Part shown: in pieces, positions 13,919 through 16,765 of the stretch
Position numbering within the stretch: the stretch's first letter is position 1
Layout of the letters: each line of letters opens with the position of its first letter
NCBI GenBank assembly: GCA_021772875.1
Contig: JAJFLD010000224.1
Coordinates: forward strand, 1-16,765
Direction: 5' to 3'
Source: Ghiorsea sp.
GTDB lineage: Bacteria; Pseudomonadota; Zetaproteobacteria; Mariprofundales; Mariprofundaceae
DNA length: 16,765 nt
Position numbers and translations under genes: made by a program
Notes under the pieces: generated by a model
Told to the model about the DNA's origin: nothing
The model's input: only the letters and a program-made list of their open reading frames with translations
Database searches by the model: none

Positions 13919-14983
13919 ATGAGTCAATTTTGGAGTGAATCCGTTCACCAACTAGAGCCATACGTTCCTGGTGAACAACCCAAAGTAACCAATCTGATTA
14001 AATTAAACACCAATGAAAACCCTTATCCGCCATCGGCCAAGGCGATTGCTGCCATTCAAGCTGCAAATGCGGACAGTTTGCGATTATACCCCGATCCCAA
14101 CAGTGATGCACTCAAACAGAGCATTGCCAATTATTATGCCCTTGAAACAAAACAAGTTTTTGTTGGCAATGGTTCTGATGAGGTGCTTGCGCACACTTTC
14201 CAAGCCTTATTAAAACATGATGCGCCGCTTTTATTTCCTGACATCACCTATAGTTTTTACCCTGTTTATTGTGGCTTGTATGATATTCATTACAAAACCA
14301 TTGCCCTGACAGATACGTTTGCAATCAATATCAACGATTATCAACAACCCAATGGCGGCATCATTTTCCCCAACCCCAATGCCCCAACTGGCGTAGGTCT
14401 AGACTTAAAAGACATTGAAACCTTAATCCAAAACAATGCCAGCAGCGTTGTAGTTATTGATGAAGCATATATTGATTTTGGCGGTGAGTCTGCTGTTGCT
14501 TTGGTGAATCAATTTCCCAACCTTCTTGTTTGCCAAACCCTTTCCAAGTCGCGCTCACTTGCTGGTTTACGTGTTGGTTTTGCTGTGGGTCATCCTGATT
14601 TGATAGCTGGTTTGGAGCGGGTAAAAAATAGCTTTAATTCTTATCCTATTGATAGATTAGCTGAGCAAGGTGCAATCGCAGCCATGGCTGATCAAACCTA
14701 TTTTGATGCAACATGCCATAAAATCATAACCTCGCGGGATTTCTTAACCCAACAACTCAAACAGCTCGGCTTTAAGGTGTTACCATCCCAAGCTAATTTT
14801 GTTTTTACGCAACATCCAACACATGACGCTGAAAAAATAAGTGCCTATTTACGCAGCCAAGCCATTATTGTTCGTCACTTTAAACAAGAGCGAATAGCAC
14901 AATATCTACGTATTACCATTGGTAGACACGATGAATGTGTATTACTTGTCCAAGCATTAAAGGAATATTTAAAGGGCTCATAA
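13919..14983 (+). CDS. hisC: Histidinol-phosphate aminotransferase
   Basis: PLP-dependent fold type I aminotransferase of histidine biosynthesis: imidazole acetol phosphate + glutamate to L-histidinol phosphate + 2-oxoglutarate. With the ATG at 13919 it has 354 residues, the usual HisC length; a 25-residue longer frame from TTG 13844 is less likely. Motifs: KLNTNENPYPPS (28-39), GNGSDE (83-88), PNPNAPTG (151-158), DEAY (D181), and the PLP lysine K210 in TLSKSRSLAGLRVGFAVG; R-L/I-T-I-G near the C-terminus binds substrate phosphate or carboxylate. It stands alone, not in a his operon, so a role in aromatic amino acid transamination is also possible. dksA follows 106 nt downstream behind its own promoter. 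Confidence 0.93.
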   Translation: MSQFWSESVHQLEPYVPGEQPKVTNLIKLNTNENPYPPSAKAIAAIQAANADSLRLYPDPNSDALKQSIANYYALETKQVFVGNGSDEVLAHTFQALLKHDAPLLFPDITYSFYPVYCGLYDIHYKTIALTDTFAININDYQQPNGGIIFPNPNAPTGVGLDLKDIETLIQNNASSVVVIDEAYIDFGGESAVALVNQFPNLLVCQTLSKSRSLAGLRVGFAVGHPDLIAGLERVKNSFNSYPIDRLAEQGAIAAMADQTYFDATCHKIITSRDFLTQQLKQLGFKVLPSQANFVFTQHPTHDAEKISAYLRSQAIIVRHFKQERIAQYLRITIGRHDECVLLVQALKEYLKGS

Positions 14984-15002
14984 AGTCTTAAATCTAGCAA
15001 AA

Positions 15003-15030
15003 TTGTATTTTACAAATACCCAGCTACAAT
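15003..15030 (+). promoter_or_regulatory. Promoter for dksA with GC-rich discriminator
   Basis: TTGTAT (15003-15008) and TACAAT (15025-15030), spacer 16 nt; the -10 matches 5 of 6. The bases right after it, GCACCGCGC (15031-15039), form a GC-rich discriminator of the kind found at promoters inhibited by ppGpp and DksA. Leader of about 50 nt. Confidence 0.5.
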
Positions 15031-15076
15031 GCACCGCGCTTTTACAGAATGGCTGCCCGATAGCCTCATATCCAAC

Positions 15077-15083
15077 AAAGGAG
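15077..15083 (+). promoter_or_regulatory. Shine-Dalgarno AAAGGAG deciding the dksA start
   Basis: AAAGGAG, 6 nt before ATG 15090. It supports this start over the upstream frame opening at 15003, which would put the promoter inside the gene. Confidence 0.75.
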
Positions 15084-15089
15084 AAAAGC

Positions 15090-15461
15090 ATGGCTTTAAC
15101 AAAAAAAGAGCTTGCCGCATTCGAGAAACAGCTAAGCGATTGGAAGGCTGAATTGGAAGACGGACAAAGTGAAAACGTGCATAATATGCACGGACAAGAA
15201 ACCTCTGCCTTTCCAGATTTAGCAGATCAGGCAAGTGCAGAAACAGATCTAAGCTTTGATATTCGCATCAAAAGCCGCGAGCTTAAATTGATTTATAAAA
15301 TTGGTGAAACACTTCACCGCTTGCGTGAAGGTGATTTTGGCATCTGCGATGGCTGCCACGGGGATATTAGCCTCAAACGTCTACAAGCTCGCCCTGTAAC
15401 CACACTTTGTATTGATTGTAAAACAGAGCAGGAACAAGCCGAAAAAACACGCATTGACTGA
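15090..15461 (+). CDS. dksA: DksA/TraR-family RNA polymerase-binding regulator
   Basis: Transcription factor that enters the RNA polymerase secondary channel and, with ppGpp, retunes promoters. 123 residues; E. coli DksA has 151, and the shortening is at the N-terminus. A helical coiled coil covers about 3-80, with the tip at FPDLADQA (41-48): D43 and D46 correspond to the two essential tip aspartates of DksA (PDPVDRA). The C4 zinc finger is complete: CDGC (C86, C89) and CIDC (C107, C110), with RLQARPVTTLCIDCK matching the family. It has its own promoter and a strong terminator, so it is a single-gene unit. It could be the main DksA or a shorter paralogue; the rest of the genome would decide. 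Confidence 0.88.
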   Translation: MALTKKELAAFEKQLSDWKAELEDGQSENVHNMHGQETSAFPDLADQASAETDLSFDIRIKSRELKLIYKIGETLHRLREGDFGICDGCHGDISLKRLQARPVTTLCIDCKTEQEQAEKTRID

Positions 15462-15481
15462 TATTTTTTAATGCACGCATA

Positions 15482-15512
15482 AAAAAGGGAGCTTATTTAA
15501 AGCTCCCTTTTT
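15482..15512. terminator. Bidirectional intrinsic terminator between dksA and nrdR
   Basis: Perfect 13-bp inverted repeat: left arm 15482-15494, right arm 15500-15512, core GGGAGCTT/AAGCTCCC, loop of 5 nt. A-tracts before and T-tracts after on each strand provide the U-run in both directions. It lies 21 nt after the dksA stop and 21 nt after the nrdR stop on the other strand, so it serves both converging units. Confidence 0.9.
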
Positions 15513-15532
15513 GTTTTATGCATGACCATATT

Positions 15533-15994
15533 TTACGGGTTATGTGTACCAATTGCTGCACGTACAGCAGTCAGAAATTCATCAACATCTTTAAATTCAC
15601 GATACACTGATGAAAAGCGCACATAAGCTACACCATCAAGATTTCGCAACTGTTCCATCACGTAATCACCCACGATTTCAGCAGAAATTTCGTTTTCGCC
15701 TGACTCTTGTACAGCGCGTAAAATTTTATACACCGACTTTTCCAAATCATCTGCCGAAACTGGGCGTTTCTCCAAAGATTTTTGCATGCCTTGGCGCACC
15801 TTTTCAACATTAAAGGCAACCCGTGTACCATCTTTTTTAATCACCAAAGGTAGGCGCAACTCAGCCCGTTCAAAGCTAGAAAACCGTTTGCCACAAGCAT
15901 CGCAATGACGACGACGGCGTACTGCCGAACCATCTTCAATCACCCGAGAATCAACAACTCGGGTGTCATCATGCGCACAAAAAGGACAATACAA
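15533..15994 (-). CDS. nrdR: Transcriptional repressor NrdR
   Basis: Nucleotide-sensing repressor of ribonucleotide reductase genes. 153 residues, typical. The N-terminal zinc ribbon has YCPFC (C3, C6) and CDAC (C31, C34), with the DNA-binding RRRRHC in between. The ATP-cone domain (about 49-139) starts with VIKKDGTRVAFN and contains VAYVRFSSVYREFKDV. The start is TTG at 15994-15992: it is the only codon placing YCPFC at the N-terminus as in all family members. It follows the glyA stop by 3 nt without a good Shine-Dalgarno, so translation is probably coupled to glyA. The glyA-nrdR order is common in proteobacteria. Confidence 0.94.
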   Translation of the reverse strand: MYCPFCAHDDTRVVDSRVIEDGSAVRRRRHCDACGKRFSSFERAELRLPLVIKKDGTRVAFNVEKVRQGMQKSLEKRPVSADDLEKSVYKILRAVQESGENEISAEIVGDYVMEQLRNLDGVAYVRFSSVYREFKDVDEFLTAVRAAIGTHNP

Positions 15995-15997
15995 AGC

Positions 15998-16765
15998 TTA
16001 ATCGATGTAAATCGGGAAACGATCCGTCAACGCTCTCACTTGATTACGAACATCAGCAAGCACAGCAGCATCTTCAGGTGAGGCCAATACTTCAAGAATC
16101 ATCTCACCAATCAACTGAGATTCCTCTTCTTTCATACCACGCGCTGTAATCACAGATGCGCCAAGACGAACACCTGAAGTTACAAATGGTGATTCTGGAT
16201 CAAAAGGAATGGTATTTTTATTGGTTGTAATGCCAGCAGCTTCCAGCGCTTCTTCGGCAACTTTGCCTGTGATACCTTGTGGACGCACATCAACACGGAA
16301 CATATGACAATCTGTGCCGCCTGAAACCACACGCAAACCACCTGTGGTAAGCGTTTTTGCTAGTGCACGGGCATTGGCCACCACTTGTTTTTGGTCTTTT
16401 TTGAACAAATCACCCAAAGCTTCACCAAAAGCCACTGCCTTGGCTGCAATCACATGCATCAAAGGACCACCTTGGATACCAGGGAAAATGCGAGAGTTCA
16501 CTTTTTTCGCAATCTCATCGTCGTCAGTTAAAATCATGCCGCCACGTGGGCCACGCAAGGTTTTGTGTGTTGTTGTTGTAATCACATGGGCATGACCTAC
16601 TGGTGATGGGTACACACCAGCTGCAATCAAACCTGCATAATGCGCCATATCAACAAAAAGTATTGCACCTACCGAATCTGCAATTTTACGCATACGTGCA
16701 AAATCAATTTCACGCTCATATGCTGAAGCGCCACCAATAATCATTTTTGGTTTGTGAATCTCTGC
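15998..16765 (-). CDS. glyA: Serine hydroxymethyltransferase (5' end cut by window edge)
   Basis: PLP enzyme that interconverts serine + tetrahydrofolate and glycine + 5,10-methylene-tetrahydrofolate. The last 255 codons are present; the frame is open to the right edge and the full protein is about 415 residues. The fragment begins AEIHKPKMIIGGASAYER. The PLP lysine lies in VITTTTHKTLRGPRGG (K68 of the fragment); VDMAHYAGLIAAGVYPSP and FPGIQGGPLMHVIAAKA are also diagnostic. The ATG at 16744 is internal, not the true start. It is co-transcribed with nrdR 3 nt downstream, so one-carbon/dTMP supply and dNTP control share a transcript. Confidence 0.96.
   Translation of the reverse strand, partial: AEIHKPKMIIGGASAYEREIDFARMRKIADSVGAILFVDMAHYAGLIAAGVYPSPVGHAHVITTTTHKTLRGPRGGMILTDDDEIAKKVNSRIFPGIQGGPLMHVIAAKAVAFGEALGDLFKKDQKQVVANARALAKTLTTGGLRVVSGGTDCHMFRVDVRPQGITGKVAEEALEAAGITTNKNTIPFDPESPFVTSGVRLGASVITARGMKEEESQLIGEMILEVLASPEDAAVLADVRNQVRALTDRFPIYID

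Noticed and set aside
1..16765. Mobile element, CRISPR array, defence system, tRNA or rRNA
   Set aside because: No transposase, integrase, direct-repeat array, toxin-antitoxin pair or RNA gene was recognised on either strand.

Overview
The window is a compact stretch of housekeeping chromosome from a Gram-negative bacterium. The support for Gram-negative is type IV pilus motors PilT/PilU, lipoproteins of the RlpA and NlpD type, an MltB-type murein hydrolase and a pcm-nlpD neighbourhood. The mltB-rlpA-PBP5-D-aminotransferase order is known from gamma- and betaproteobacteria. Base composition looks low-to-mid 40s % GC by eye (not counted). A gammaproteobacterium or a related lineage such as the Zetaproteobacteria would fit, but this placement is inference. 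I see no insertion sequence, prophage, CRISPR array, tRNA or rRNA. Genes are tightly packed: the longest stretch without a gene is 208 bases (5180-5387).

Positions 1-5179, minus strand: dat -> HAD phosphatase -> hslO -> trmB form a chain with overlaps of 14, 4 and 4 nt. After a 98-nt gap holding a plausible promoter comes pilT -> pilU, the two retraction ATPases; pilU runs off the left edge. Positions 5388-5603, plus strand: a lone 71-codon gene of unknown function with a perfect Shine-Dalgarno, sitting against the flow of its neighbours. Positions 5627-10065, minus strand: an envelope cluster mltB -> rlpA -> LOG-family protein -> RluA-family pseudouridine synthase -> PBP5/6-type carboxypeptidase (dacC), every junction overlapping or 3 nt apart. 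It places glycan-strand cutting, septal peptidoglycan binding and peptide trimming in one transcription unit.

Positions 10209-13753, minus strand: pcm -> YqaA/DedA-family membrane protein -> NlpD-like M23 lipoprotein, then grpE with its own good promoter, a DUF523 protein, and a small exported cysteine-containing protein that I do not recognise. Positions 13919-15461, plus strand: hisC and a short DksA/TraR-family regulator, the latter with a clear promoter and a strong bidirectional terminator behind it. Positions 15533-16765, minus strand: glyA (5' end cut off by the right edge) -> nrdR, the repressor of ribonucleotide reductase genes.

No clearly new multi-gene system is visible. The items most worth a second look are the two small unrecognised genes (5388-5603 and 10209-10469), the eight-aspartate tract in Hsp33, the NlpD-like protein with an intact zinc site, and the GC-rich discriminator of the dksA promoter. 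Several starts were moved from the longest open frame to an internal codon with a better ribosome binding site; TTG and GTG starts are frequent here.
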